This document shows positions 25,196-34,283 of a stretch of 64,000 nt of DNA, piece by piece. Within the stretch, counting starts at the first letter, position 1. Each line of letters begins with the position of its first letter. Source of the stretch: Treponema sp. UBA4873 (lineage in GTDB: Bacteria > Spirochaetota > Spirochaetia > Treponematales > Treponemataceae); contig DHDP01000018.1 in NCBI GenBank assembly GCA_002399405.1, positions 311,339 to 375,338 on the forward strand. The letters run 5' to 3'. The notes under the pieces were generated by a model, which worked only from the letters and a program-made list of their open reading frames with translations, was not told the origin of the DNA and searched no databases. Both the position numbers and the translations under genes were made by a program.

Positions 25196-26035
25196 ATGGA
25201 ATACAAGGCAAGAAGAACTATAAATTCTACGATTATTTATTTCCTGATGGTGCTGTTTGCACTCATCGCTGTTGTTCCCGTTTGGATCATGCTTGTGAAT
25301 GCAACGCGTACGACGGCGCAGATAAACTCGGGACTCACGCTCATTCCGAGTACACATGCGCTTGACAACTGGCGCATTCTGACCAACAGGAACTTTCAGA
25401 TATGGCAGGGATTCAAAAACAGTGCAATCGTTTCGCTCTGCTCGACTGTGCTGTGCGTTTATTTCTCGGCGCTGACCGCGTACGGCATTCACGTCTATAA
25501 ATTCGCGGGCAGAAAAATACTCTGGGGCGTCATCATGGTGCTCATCATGCTGCCGTCGTCTCTGTCGTTCATCGGCTTCTATCAGTTTATGGCAAAAGTC
25601 CATCTGACCGACAGCTTCATCCCGCTGATTATTCCGAGCATCGCGGCTGCAGGTACTATTCTTTTTATGAAGCAGTATCTTGATTCGGTACTGTCGTTCG
25701 AACTCATTGAGGCTTCCCGCATAGACGGAGCGGGCGAGTTCCTTATTTTCAACCGTGTGATACTTCCCGTCGTGCAGCCGGCAATCGCGACGCAGGCGAT
25801 TTTCTCGTTCGTCGGAAGCTGGAACAACTTCATGACGCCGTTTGTATTGCTTTCAAGCACGGAAAAGTATACACTTCCTATGCTTGTCCAGATGCTCCGC
25901 GGCGACATTTACCGGACCGAGTACGGCGGAATCTATCTTGGTATCGCGGTCTCGCTCATACCCATCATAATTTTCTATGCATTCATGTCGCGTTACATCA
26001 TCAGCGGACTTACGATGGGATCGGTAAAAGAATAA
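25196..26035 (+). CDS. Sugar ABC transporter permease (CUT1, MalG type)
   Basis: The second permease, 279 residues with six helices. Its EAA loop is IEASRIDGAGEFLIFNRVILP, and the C-terminal ISGLTMGSVKE motif is typical of MalG/LacG-like subunits. AAGGAGG precedes the ATG, and only two bases separate it from the first permease. It forms the channel with that protein and imports the oligosaccharide delivered by the binding lipoprotein. Confidence 0.93.
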   Translation: MEYKARRTINSTIIYFLMVLFALIAVVPVWIMLVNATRTTAQINSGLTLIPSTHALDNWRILTNRNFQIWQGFKNSAIVSLCSTVLCVYFSALTAYGIHVYKFAGRKILWGVIMVLIMLPSSLSFIGFYQFMAKVHLTDSFIPLIIPSIAAAGTILFMKQYLDSVLSFELIEASRIDGAGEFLIFNRVILPVVQPAIATQAIFSFVGSWNNFMTPFVLLSSTEKYTLPMLVQMLRGDIYRTEYGGIYLGIAVSLIPIIIFYAFMSRYIISGLTMGSVKE

Positions 26036-26054
26036 ATTAATAAGGACGATAATT

Positions 26055-27671
26055 ATGGCAGATGAAAAGACTTTCCGCATCAACAATCCTATACTTCCCG
26101 GATTTCATCCGGATCCGTCCATCTGCATGGCAGCCGGCGAATACTATATTGCCAATTCGACGTTCGAGTGGTATCCGGGCGTCGAAATCAGCCGCTCAAA
26201 AGATCTCGTACACTGGACTGCCGTTCCCTCTCCGTTGTCGGAAAAGCGGCTTCTTGATATGAACGGAGAACGTCCTTCATGCGGCATATGGGCACCGTGC
26301 CTTTCTTATGCGGACGGAAAATTCTGGCTTATCTATACGAATGTGCGCAACTGGAATTTCGGAACAATGAAAGACACCCCCAATTTTCTGACGACAGCGC
26401 CTTCGATCGAAGGTCCCTGGTCGGACCCCGTGTTTCTGAATGCGTCGGGTTTCGACGCGTCGATGTTCCACGACGACGACGGCCGTCACTGGTACATAAA
26501 CATGGAATGGGATTTCAGAAAACAGGGACCTCGTCAGTTTTCGGGAATCGTCATGCGCGAATATTTCCCTGAGAAAAAACAGCTTTCCGACGTGCGCAGA
26601 AAGATATTCTCCGGCACGGACATAGGTCTTGTCGAAGGGCCTCACCTGTACAAGCGCAACGGATTGTACTACATTACCGCGGCCGAAGGCGGAACAAGCT
26701 ACGAACACGCACTTACAGTCGGACGCTCGCGGACAATCGACGGCCCGTATGAAGTGCATCCGCAGAATCCGCTTATCTCTTCGTACGGACACAGTGATAT
26801 AAAACTGCAGAAAGCGGGACACGGAAGCTGGTGTTCGTCGATCGACGGAAAAAAAACGTATCTCGTGTATTTGTGCGGTCGTCCGCTGCCGGATTCTGAT
26901 GAGTGTGTGCTCGGACGTGAAACAGGCATTGCTGAAATTGAGTGGAAAAACGACTGGCCGTATGTAGTGCAGCCTGACGGAACTCTAAGCAACATACCTC
27001 CTGCTTATATGGAAATTCCTGCATCATCTGCATTGCATACGGAGCAGTCATATCCCGGATGCGGACATATTCATTATACATTTGACGACGAATCGTTTCT
27101 ACGTGACTTCAAGACGCTGCGTACGCCTTTAACGGAGAAGCGCTGCTCGATTATTGACAGGAAAGGCTGGCTGCGGATAAAAGGCGGTCAGTCGCCTTGG
27201 TCGTATTACGAACAGAGTCTCATTGCGCGCCGCCAGACGAATTTCTGTTTTACGGCAGAAACGAAAATGGAATTTGAACCTGATTATTTTCAGCAGTATG
27301 CGGGGCTTGTCTACCGGTATGATGAGGAAACGCAGTATCTGCTGCAGGTGACATGGAACGAGGAAAAAGGAAAAATCATTCAGCTCAATACGATTATGCC
27401 GGGAAAGTTCGAACAGGGGATGCCGCTGCCGCTCAGGCAGAACGCACCCGTGTGGCTGCGTCTTTCCGTTTCATACAGAACGGCGCAGTTTTCGTGGTCG
27501 GAAGACGGAAAGACGTTCCATATGATACGGCCCATATGCGATGCGGGAAAGCTGTCCGACGAATATGCCGGGCAGGGATTTACCGGAGCGTTCACGGGAA
27601 TGTTCTGTGTCGATACGGAGTTCTACAGCAAAGCCGCTGATTTTGAATATTTCGATTACGACGAAAAATGA
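26055..27671 (+). CDS. Glycoside hydrolase family 43 (beta-xylosidase type)
   Basis: A 538-residue cytosolic enzyme that should release xylose from imported xylo-oligosaccharides. The five-bladed propeller has the three GH43 acids in the spacing of the Selenomonas beta-xylosidase: D20 (FHPDPS, base), D134 (FDASMFHDDDG, pKa modulator) and E194 (VEGPHLYK, acid). A C-terminal beta-sandwich (about 335-538) closes the active site, as in subfamily 11. There is no signal peptide. An arabinofuranosidase side activity is possible. It overlaps the regulator gene by four bases (ATGA). Confidence 0.92.
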   Translation: MADEKTFRINNPILPGFHPDPSICMAAGEYYIANSTFEWYPGVEISRSKDLVHWTAVPSPLSEKRLLDMNGERPSCGIWAPCLSYADGKFWLIYTNVRNWNFGTMKDTPNFLTTAPSIEGPWSDPVFLNASGFDASMFHDDDGRHWYINMEWDFRKQGPRQFSGIVMREYFPEKKQLSDVRRKIFSGTDIGLVEGPHLYKRNGLYYITAAEGGTSYEHALTVGRSRTIDGPYEVHPQNPLISSYGHSDIKLQKAGHGSWCSSIDGKKTYLVYLCGRPLPDSDECVLGRETGIAEIEWKNDWPYVVQPDGTLSNIPPAYMEIPASSALHTEQSYPGCGHIHYTFDDESFLRDFKTLRTPLTEKRCSIIDRKGWLRIKGGQSPWSYYEQSLIARRQTNFCFTAETKMEFEPDYFQQYAGLVYRYDEETQYLLQVTWNEEKGKIIQLNTIMPGKFEQGMPLPLRQNAPVWLRLSVSYRTAQFSWSEDGKTFHMIRPICDAGKLSDEYAGQGFTGAFTGMFCVDTEFYSKAADFEYFDYDEK

Positions 27672-28678
27672 TAACGATATATGACATTGCAGCAAAGACA
27701 GGATATACAGCGCCTACTGTTTCAAAAGCGATAAACGGAACCGGCTATCTGAACGCAAAGACACGTGAAAAGATTCTCAAAACCGCGGACGAGATGGGTT
27801 ATCAGCCGAACATGGTGGCCCGAACGCTGACGACAAAAAAGTCGAACCTTATTGGCGTCATTTACGACGACAGTAAGATGCAGCAGGGATTCGATCATCC
27901 GCTTTTCGGCGGTATGCTCAACAGATTCCGCTCGCAGGTGGAGAATGCGGGATACGACATTGTATTTCTTTCACGGCAGTTCAAGATGTCGTACGTCGCT
28001 CATTCGCGGTACCGGAGTGTCGACGGAGTCATTATTATTAATCCTGATGATGACGGCGTTGATGAACTGGCGGCGATTCAGGAAGCTGGCATTCCCTGTA
28101 TCTCGACTAATAATTACATTCCCGGGGTATGTACGGTCGTTACCGAAAACGAGAAAAGCGGATATGCCGGTGCGGAATATTTAATTTCGATGGGACACAC
28201 GCGGATAGCTTTTCTTGCCGGTCCCATAAACAATTTTTCACCTGCCGCACAGGAACGGTATACAGGGTTCCGCAGATGTCTTAAGGACCACGGAATTGTT
28301 TTCGACGAAAGGCTGTTTCAGGAATGTAATTTCTGGTATTCGAAGGCCGGATACGAAGGATTTGCCCGGATATGCAGCCGTACGGAGGATTTTACCGCTG
28401 TTTTTGCGGCTGACGATCTTCTTGCGTTCGGCGTTATGCAGTATGCGGAAGAACATCACGTTGCAATACCCGATCGGCTTTCCATCATAGGATTCGACGA
28501 CGATCGAGTCGCTTCTTATTGTCATCCCCGTCTGACGACATTTGCGCAGGACAAAGTCCTGATTGCCGACCTTGCAGCAGAGACTCTGCTGCAGCTTATA
28601 GTCGGCATTCCTGCGCCTGAAATGATACGTGTCCCCGCGACTCTTATAAAGCGCGAATCAGTCAAAAAAATCCTATAA
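27668..28678 (+). CDS. LacI-family transcriptional regulator of the xyloside operon
   Basis: A 336-residue repressor with an N-terminal helix-turn-helix and hinge (MITIYDIAAKTGYTAPTVSKAINGT in part, residues 1-60, with VARTL minor-groove helix near 51-55) and a periplasmic-binding-like effector domain (SVDGVIIIN, GHTRIAFLAG, IIGFDDDRVASY). It is the last gene of the operon it probably controls. The perfect palindrome at 22795-22816 is the best candidate operator. The inducer is likely a xylo-oligosaccharide or xylose; that is inference from the neighbours. Confidence 0.93.
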   Translation: MITIYDIAAKTGYTAPTVSKAINGTGYLNAKTREKILKTADEMGYQPNMVARTLTTKKSNLIGVIYDDSKMQQGFDHPLFGGMLNRFRSQVENAGYDIVFLSRQFKMSYVAHSRYRSVDGVIIINPDDDGVDELAAIQEAGIPCISTNNYIPGVCTVVTENEKSGYAGAEYLISMGHTRIAFLAGPINNFSPAAQERYTGFRRCLKDHGIVFDERLFQECNFWYSKAGYEGFARICSRTEDFTAVFAADDLLAFGVMQYAEEHHVAIPDRLSIIGFDDDRVASYCHPRLTTFAQDKVLIADLAAETLLQLIVGIPAPEMIRVPATLIKRESVKKIL

Positions 28679-28702
28679 TCATCCTCCGTTCAGTGTAATC
28701 CA

Positions 28703-28731
28703 TTGTAAGAAAGTCTCTTTTGTGGTACAGT
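28703..28731 (+). promoter_or_regulatory. Possible purA promoter
   Basis: TTGTAA (28703-28708), 17 bases, TACAGT (28726-28731). Both hexamers match the consensus at four of six positions. Transcription would start near 28738. Confidence 0.35.
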
Positions 28732-28774
28732 TATTGCATAAATATACATTTTCCATGTAATTTTGGAGGATTTA

Positions 28775-30001
28775 ATGAACGTCGTTGTTATGGGCGCCCA
28801 GTGGGGTGATGAAGGAAAAGGCAAAATTGTCGATTACCTTGCTCAGGAAGCAAAATACGTCGTACGGTTCGCGGGCGGTGCGAACGCAGGACATACAATC
28901 GTTGTGGATGGAAAGAAATATGCTCTTCATCAGGTTCCGTCGGGCATTCTTTATCCCGACAAGTCCGTATTCCTCGGTTCGGGCATGGTCGTCGATCCCG
29001 AGGCGCTGTTCAAGGAACTTCAGATGCTCAGCGACAACGGCATCAGCTGGGAAGGGCGGGTATTCATTTCCGACCGCGCGCATATTGTTCTTCCCGGCTA
29101 CCGTCAGATGGACAAAGACCGCGATGCTGCACGCAAGCGCCCCATAGGAACGACGGGCCGCGGAATCGGTACGACGTATTCGCAGAAATCCGAACGCGAC
29201 GGCATCCGTCTTGCGGATCTCGACTGGAAGGATAAAACGGACGACCTTGATCAGGCCGACAGGGATTTTCTTGCTCCGTACACGGACAGACTGCTCGCCA
29301 TGCGCGTGGATATTGCAGCGAAGATGTGGGAATACCGCAGGGAAAATATTCTGTTTGAAGGTGCGCAGGGAGCCATGCTTGATCTCGACAGCGGAACATA
29401 TCCGTACGTAAGCTCCGGAGCCTCATGTGCGGCCGGCGCGTCGTCGGGTTCCGGAATCGGTCCGCGGGCAATAGACAAAGTGCTCGGCGTGTTCAAGGCA
29501 TATGAAACGCGCGTCGGCAACGGTCCCATGCCGACAGAATTCAACACGACGAATGAAAGCGAACTCTGCAACTACGTCCGCAAGACAGGAAACGAGTTCG
29601 GCGTTACGACGGGGCGCCCCCGCCGCTGCGGGTACCTCGATCTCGTCGCGCTCCGCTATGCGTGCCATGTCAACTCGATCGATTCGCTCGTTCTTACGCA
29701 CCTCGATATTTACGACGATATGGACGAAATCGAGGCGTGCGTCGCATACGACATAAACGGAAAGATTGTTACGGATTTCCCCGCGAATATCCCCGATCTC
29801 AACGCCGCAAAACCGGTGCTCGAAAAATTCCAGGGATGGAAGAGCGATCTGCACGCATGTTCCTCATACGGCAGCCTTCCGAAAAATGCAAAAAAATACA
29901 TTGAGTATATCGAAGCGTTTACGGATACGCCCGTGGGAATCATTTCCGTCGGTGCAGACCGCGTCGAAACGTTCGTCCGTTCAAAACCGTGGAAGCGCTG
30001 A
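28775..30001 (+). CDS. purA: Adenylosuccinate synthetase PurA
   Basis: PurA joins IMP and aspartate with GTP on the way to AMP. The 408-residue form starts at ATG 28775, with GGAGG a few bases upstream; a TTG at 28763 lies over that site and was not used. The N-terminal GTP loop QWGDEGKGKIVD (9-20), the IGTTGRGIGTTY segment, and the GRPRRCGYLDLVAL motif are all present. It is monocistronic here, flanked by the LacI gene and a large inverted repeat. It complements purECFMN and guaB in the same window. Confidence 0.96.
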   Translation: MNVVVMGAQWGDEGKGKIVDYLAQEAKYVVRFAGGANAGHTIVVDGKKYALHQVPSGILYPDKSVFLGSGMVVDPEALFKELQMLSDNGISWEGRVFISDRAHIVLPGYRQMDKDRDAARKRPIGTTGRGIGTTYSQKSERDGIRLADLDWKDKTDDLDQADRDFLAPYTDRLLAMRVDIAAKMWEYRRENILFEGAQGAMLDLDSGTYPYVSSGASCAAGASSGSGIGPRAIDKVLGVFKAYETRVGNGPMPTEFNTTNESELCNYVRKTGNEFGVTTGRPRRCGYLDLVALRYACHVNSIDSLVLTHLDIYDDMDEIEACVAYDINGKIVTDFPANIPDLNAAKPVLEKFQGWKSDLHACSSYGSLPKNAKKYIEYIEAFTDTPVGIISVGADRVETFVRSKPWKR

Positions 30002-30059
30002 TAGAACCGTACGGTAAATATGCATTGAGTTTATCTGCTTTTGGAAAAGATTCTGCTTA

Positions 30060-30185
30060 GTTATCTCATACCGAAAAACAGGGAGCGTAGCGAAAAAATC
30101 CCGCGTACGAATCTCGTCTATTCTGGCGAGCCGGAGTATGCGGGATTTTTTCGCGTAAGAGGACTGCTTTCCGGTACGAGGTGAC
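30060..30185. repeat. 126 bp near-palindrome with a 15-bp perfect core, probable bidirectional terminator
   Basis: Core arms GCGAAAAAATCCCGC (30090-30104) and GCGGGATTTTTTCGC (30140-30154) pair perfectly and contain six A or six T, so either strand gives a stem with a U-run. Outer arms (30060-30081 and 30164-30185) pair over most of their length with G-U pairs and a few mismatches. The 35-base loop contains a small CTCG/CGAG stem. It fills much of the 318-base gap between purA and the acyl-CoA synthetase. No ORF is supported in this gap. Confidence 0.75.
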
Positions 30186-30270
30186 ACAATGAAATTTCTT
30201 CTAAAAAGCGGAAAGAATCAGTATATATTTACCGTACGTTTGTTTTTGCTTTGTATTTTGTCTGTTTTTT

Positions 30271-30298
30271 TTGTATATTTTGTGAAATGTGGTAAAAT
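30271..30298 (+). promoter_or_regulatory. Possible promoter of the acyl-CoA synthetase gene
   Basis: TTGTAT (30271-30276), 16 bases, TAAAAT (30293-30298) with TGG just before it. The area is very AT-rich, so the exact hexamers are uncertain. Confidence 0.45.
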
Positions 30299-30319
30299 GA
30301 CACATGCAGTGAGGCTTGA

Positions 30320-32236
30320 ATGGAAACTATACAGGATTTAGGTGCGTACACGTTTCCGGCTATGTTCCGGAATTCAATACATAAATTCGGCGACTATCCG
30401 GCATTGTCGCTTGTGGACGGCGAACCGCTCACGTACCGTCAGCTCGGCACCCGGGTCGAACTTGTCGCAAAAATGCTTGCGGGACTGGGGCTTCATCAGA
30501 ACAGCAAAATCGGCATATTCAGTACGAGCATGCCGAACTGGGGAATTTCGTATTTTGCGATAGTAAATTACGGAGGCATCGCCGTTCCGCTGCTTCCCGA
30601 CTTTTCTGCGACGGAAATCGAATCGATAGTAACGCACTGCGGCATCGACGCGCTCATTGTGTCCGACGCCCTGTATAAGCGGATTCGGGAACTCGGCGAC
30701 AAGCTGCCTCCCGTCATTATAAAAATCGACAATTTTTCCGTCATCAGGGGCGGCGACGTCGTTAAAAAAATCAGCGCGGCTAAAAATCTTCTGTCTTTTT
30801 CAATCAACGAAGCGCTGTCCGAAAATTCGATAAAATCCGCGGCTGCCGTCGATACGTCGGCCGTTTACGCGGAGGATTTTTTCTGCGTGATGCTCAGCGA
30901 AGTTAAGGTGAACGAAGACGACACCGCGTCGATCATCTATACGTCGGGAACGACGGGGCGTTCGAAAGGCGTCGAGCTTACGCATAAGAACCTTGTCTGG
31001 AACGCGGTTCAGGGACAGACGATTCACCGTGTCAACAGATACGACCGCTGCCTTTCGTTTCTGCCCATGTCGCACGTCTACGAGTTTACGATCGATTTTA
31101 CCATGCAGATCATGAACGGATCATGCGTGTATTATCTGGGAAAGCCGCCGACCGTGAGCGCTCTTCTTCCGGCGTTCGCAAAAGTGCGACCGACTATTGT
31201 GTGCTCCGTTCCGATGATAATAGAGAAGCTGTACAAAAACAAAGTGATGCCGGAAATAAACGGGAACAGGCTGCTTTCACGACTGTATAAAATTCCGCTG
31301 TTCAGGAAAATCATTAACAGGAAGGCGGGGAAGAAACTTAAAGCGGTGTTCGGCGGATGGCTGCAGTTCTTCGGTATAGGCGGTGCGAAAGTGGACGAGC
31401 AGGTCGAATGGTTCATGAAGGAAGCGAAGTTCCCGTATGCGATAGGCTACGGCCTTACTGAAACTTCGCCGCTGCTCGCCGGTTCCGGTCCCGCAAACAC
31501 GATTCCGGGTGCGATAGGCGGTATACTCGAGGGTGTCGACCTTGCGGTTCTTGATCCGAATCCGGAGACGATGGTCGGCGAAATCATTGCCCGCGGACCG
31601 AATGTGATGAAAGGGTATTATAAAGATCCCGCGCTCACAAAGGCTGCGTTTACGACGGAAGACGATGCGTGCGGCCCCGGATGGTTCCGCACCGGCGATC
31701 TGGGAATCATCGAAAAGAGGCACGGTATGATGCGTTTGTCGCTCAAAGGCCGCAGCAAGAATATGATTCTCGGACAGAACGGAGAAAATATTTATCCTGA
31801 GGATATAGAGTTCGTACTCAATCAGTATCCGCTCGTATCGGAATCCCTCGTCGTCGAAGGAAAGGACGGTCTCGTTGCGCTCGTCCATTTCGACGAGGAA
31901 AAGCTGCAGGCCGAGGCGGAACGCAGGGCTACGCTGCAGGCCCGTGTCGACGCAGTAAAATCGGGAGGAATGAAGCTTCGCGATGCGGTAGGCGAGACGC
32001 TGAGCGAAGCCGTCCGGGGAGCCAAGGAGGCGGCTGCTGTTTACAATCAGGATTTGATGGCCGCCATTCAGTATCAGCGCGCGAGTATTCTGAACGAGAT
32101 TCAGTTTTTTGTGAACAGCAAAGTTAACCGCAGCTCGAAAATAAGCAGCGTGGAATCAATCGATGAGTTCGAAAAAACAGCAAGTCAGAAAATCAAGCGC
32201 TATCTGTATTCCCGGAAAGACAAATCAGGAAAATAA
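30320..32236 (+). CDS. Long-chain acyl-CoA synthetase (AMP-forming)
   Basis: A 638-residue ligase of the ANL superfamily that would activate fatty acids with ATP and CoA. The AMP-binding P-loop is YTSGTTGRSKG (207-217). YGLTETSP and GWFRTGDLG follow at the expected places, with LKGRSKNMILGQNGENIYP in the hinge. A charged helical extension near residues 530-590 sits between the hinge and the C-terminal KIKRY segment; it is longer than in E. coli FadD and resembles eubacterial long forms. Treponemes depend on outside fatty acids, which fits. Its last 12 bases overlap the 3' end of convergent murD. Confidence 0.92.
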   Translation: METIQDLGAYTFPAMFRNSIHKFGDYPALSLVDGEPLTYRQLGTRVELVAKMLAGLGLHQNSKIGIFSTSMPNWGISYFAIVNYGGIAVPLLPDFSATEIESIVTHCGIDALIVSDALYKRIRELGDKLPPVIIKIDNFSVIRGGDVVKKISAAKNLLSFSINEALSENSIKSAAAVDTSAVYAEDFFCVMLSEVKVNEDDTASIIYTSGTTGRSKGVELTHKNLVWNAVQGQTIHRVNRYDRCLSFLPMSHVYEFTIDFTMQIMNGSCVYYLGKPPTVSALLPAFAKVRPTIVCSVPMIIEKLYKNKVMPEINGNRLLSRLYKIPLFRKIINRKAGKKLKAVFGGWLQFFGIGGAKVDEQVEWFMKEAKFPYAIGYGLTETSPLLAGSGPANTIPGAIGGILEGVDLAVLDPNPETMVGEIIARGPNVMKGYYKDPALTKAAFTTEDDACGPGWFRTGDLGIIEKRHGMMRLSLKGRSKNMILGQNGENIYPEDIEFVLNQYPLVSESLVVEGKDGLVALVHFDEEKLQAEAERRATLQARVDAVKSGGMKLRDAVGETLSEAVRGAKEAAAVYNQDLMAAIQYQRASILNEIQFFVNSKVNRSSKISSVESIDEFEKTASQKIKRYLYSRKDKSGK

Positions 32237-33766
32237 TAATTTCACTGCATCCATATATTTGTCGCCGCGGTCGAACTCATTCGCGAACATGCCGAAAGAT
32301 GTCGCACCGGGCGAGAATACGACTGTTTCATCATTCTGCAGAGGACCGGCGAGAGACGATTCGTACGCTTTTACGTCGCGGAGAAGTTCGTCGAGTGAAT
32401 TGTACGGGCCGTTGTAAGGGACTTTTTTTCTGTCGAGCAGCGCCATGAGTTTGTCGGTGGCCGTTCCCGCCAGAAGATAGAGCGCCTTTACGGGAATCGA
32501 ATCGCTTTCGGAATGAGCGAGCGTTTCCGCAAGCACATTCTGCGGCAGACCCTTATCCGTTCCGCCCGTTATGAATACGACGGGCAGGCCGAACGACTGG
32601 CTTGCGGCCGCGGCGGCTTCCGGAACCGTTGCGCACGAATCGTTGTAAAACTTCACTGTCCGGCCGGCACATTTCCATGAATGGAAGAACTGGAGACGGT
32701 GGGGAATTCCTTCCCATTTACCGAGAATGTCCGCAGTGCGTTCCGGCTTTATGCCCGTAAGCACCATGGCGAGTGCGGCAATCAGCACATTTATGCGCAT
32801 GTGTTCTCCGGGGACGAGAAGCGAGCGGAGTATCGTTATGCTTTCCGTTTTTCCCGGCAGCAGAAGTCTGCCGCAGAATTGTCCGTTCGGACCGGACTCA
32901 AGCCAAACGCCGGACTGTCCCTGAGAAAGTTTCCGCCTGCTGTACCGCAGCACCGTTGCGTGCGATTCGGCTGCGAACAGGTTTCCCCACGTCCCTCCTG
33001 CAGCAGGGCCGATTCCCGGTTCGTCTCCGTCGGCATTGAATACGGAAAAGCAGTCCGGCGTCTGGTCCGCATAGATGAGCCGTTTGTCCGCAACGTAGTC
33101 CTCCATATTGCCGTACCAGTTCTGGTGGTCGGGTACGATTTTCGTAATGACAGCTATGCGCGGTTTTAATAATTTTCTGCCGCGTAAATCCGCAAGCTGC
33201 CAGCTTGAAAGTTCAAGCACGACGGGCGTCGTTTCATCAGTTTTGTCGAGAAAGTTTAAAGGGCTCACCGTTATGTTGCCGCCGAGAAAAGCCGTACATC
33301 CCGCCCGGCAGAGTCCGTAATGGATTGCGCTTACGGTTGAGGATTTTCCCTTGCTGCCCGTTACTGCTATAATCGGCGCTTTCGTAAAAGCGAGGAATAT
33401 GCTTAGGTCCGTCTCGACGGCTTTTGCTGCCGCAAGATATTTGTTTCCCTCGTATTTTATGCCCGGGTTTTTAATGACGCAGTCCGCCGAGGAAAAATCT
33501 TCAACGGAATGTTTACCGAGATGATAGACGAGGCGGCTTGCGTCGAGTTCGGAATCGCTGCCGAGTGAATCGATTGTCGGTTTAAGCTGCCCGGCCGTCT
33601 TCATGTCCGTAACCGTGACATGCGCGCCGTATTTCAGAAAAAAACGGACCGCTGCCTCTCCTCCGCCGTTCAGTCCGAGTCCCATAACTGTAATATGTTT
33701 TCCGCGGATATCCGCAGGAGAAGAAAAAACACATCCTTCAGGATATGAATGAGGTACTGTTGCCAT
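32225..33766 (-). CDS. murD: UDP-N-acetylmuramoylalanine-D-glutamate ligase MurD
   Basis: MurD adds D-glutamate to the peptidoglycan precursor in the cytosol. In 513 residues it has an N-terminal UDP-binding Rossmann region (VMGLGLNGGGEAA), the ATP loop AVTGSKGKSST (134-144), ELSSWQL, and the C-terminal FYNDSCATVPEA and FSPGATSFGMF motifs. It is longer than E. coli MurD (438), with extra residues in the first and last domains. AAGGAAGAG precedes the ATG. It stands alone, divergent from queD. Confidence 0.95.
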   Translation of the reverse strand: MATVPHSYPEGCVFSSPADIRGKHITVMGLGLNGGGEAAVRFFLKYGAHVTVTDMKTAGQLKPTIDSLGSDSELDASRLVYHLGKHSVEDFSSADCVIKNPGIKYEGNKYLAAAKAVETDLSIFLAFTKAPIIAVTGSKGKSSTVSAIHYGLCRAGCTAFLGGNITVSPLNFLDKTDETTPVVLELSSWQLADLRGRKLLKPRIAVITKIVPDHQNWYGNMEDYVADKRLIYADQTPDCFSVFNADGDEPGIGPAAGGTWGNLFAAESHATVLRYSRRKLSQGQSGVWLESGPNGQFCGRLLLPGKTESITILRSLLVPGEHMRINVLIAALAMVLTGIKPERTADILGKWEGIPHRLQFFHSWKCAGRTVKFYNDSCATVPEAAAAASQSFGLPVVFITGGTDKGLPQNVLAETLAHSESDSIPVKALYLLAGTATDKLMALLDRKKVPYNGPYNSLDELLRDVKAYESSLAGPLQNDETVVFSPGATSFGMFANEFDRGDKYMDAVKLLFS

Positions 33767-33866
33767 TTACTCTTCCTTTACAGACAGATTAACAGAAAAA
33801 AGGATAGTATGAAAGAGGCTGAAAATACAGTATACTGCAAAATATAAGACAAAGGACGGCAACAGA

Positions 33867-34271
33867 ATGTATGAAGTACGCGTTGAGGCGGAATTCGCGG
33901 CGGCCCATTTTCTTCGTGATTATGACGGAAAGTGCGAGAATCTGCACGGCCACAACTATAAAGTATTCGCCCATGTGAAAGGCGCTTCTCTGGACGGGGG
34001 CGGTATGCTTCTTGATTTTTCAAAGCTCAAAAACGCCCTGCGCTCTGTCTGTAAGACGCTCGACCATACGAATCTTAACGATATGGACGTGTTCGACCAG
34101 AATCCGAGCGCGGAACGCATTGCGAAATATGTTTACGATGCGCTCATCGCGGAGATGCAGCATACCGGCACGGATTTGACGTATGCCTCAGACAAAAAAA
34201 ATGCCGCGCTTTCGGCCGTCGACGTATTCGAGACAGATACGAGCCGGGCGCGTTATTCGCCGGCCGGCTGA
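33867..34271 (+). CDS. queD: 6-carboxytetrahydropterin synthase QueD
   Basis: QueD makes 6-carboxy-tetrahydropterin from dihydroneopterin triphosphate, an early step to queuosine. The 134-residue protein has the zinc ligands H14 (AAAHF), H27 and H29 (LHGHN), the catalytic-type cysteine C23 in GKCENLHGH, and LDHTNLND near residue 72. The CxxxHxH arrangement fits QueD rather than eukaryotic PTPS. No other queuosine gene is in the window and no preQ1 motif was seen in the 100-base leader region. Confidence 0.9.
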   Translation: MYEVRVEAEFAAAHFLRDYDGKCENLHGHNYKVFAHVKGASLDGGGMLLDFSKLKNALRSVCKTLDHTNLNDMDVFDQNPSAERIAKYVYDALIAEMQHTGTDLTYASDKKNAALSAVDVFETDTSRARYSPAG

Positions 34272-34283
34272 GCAGCTGACTGA

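Noticed and set aside
33767..33866. preQ1 riboswitch ahead of queD
   Set aside because: No preQ1 hairpin-pseudoknot pattern or C-rich loop was seen in the short spacer.
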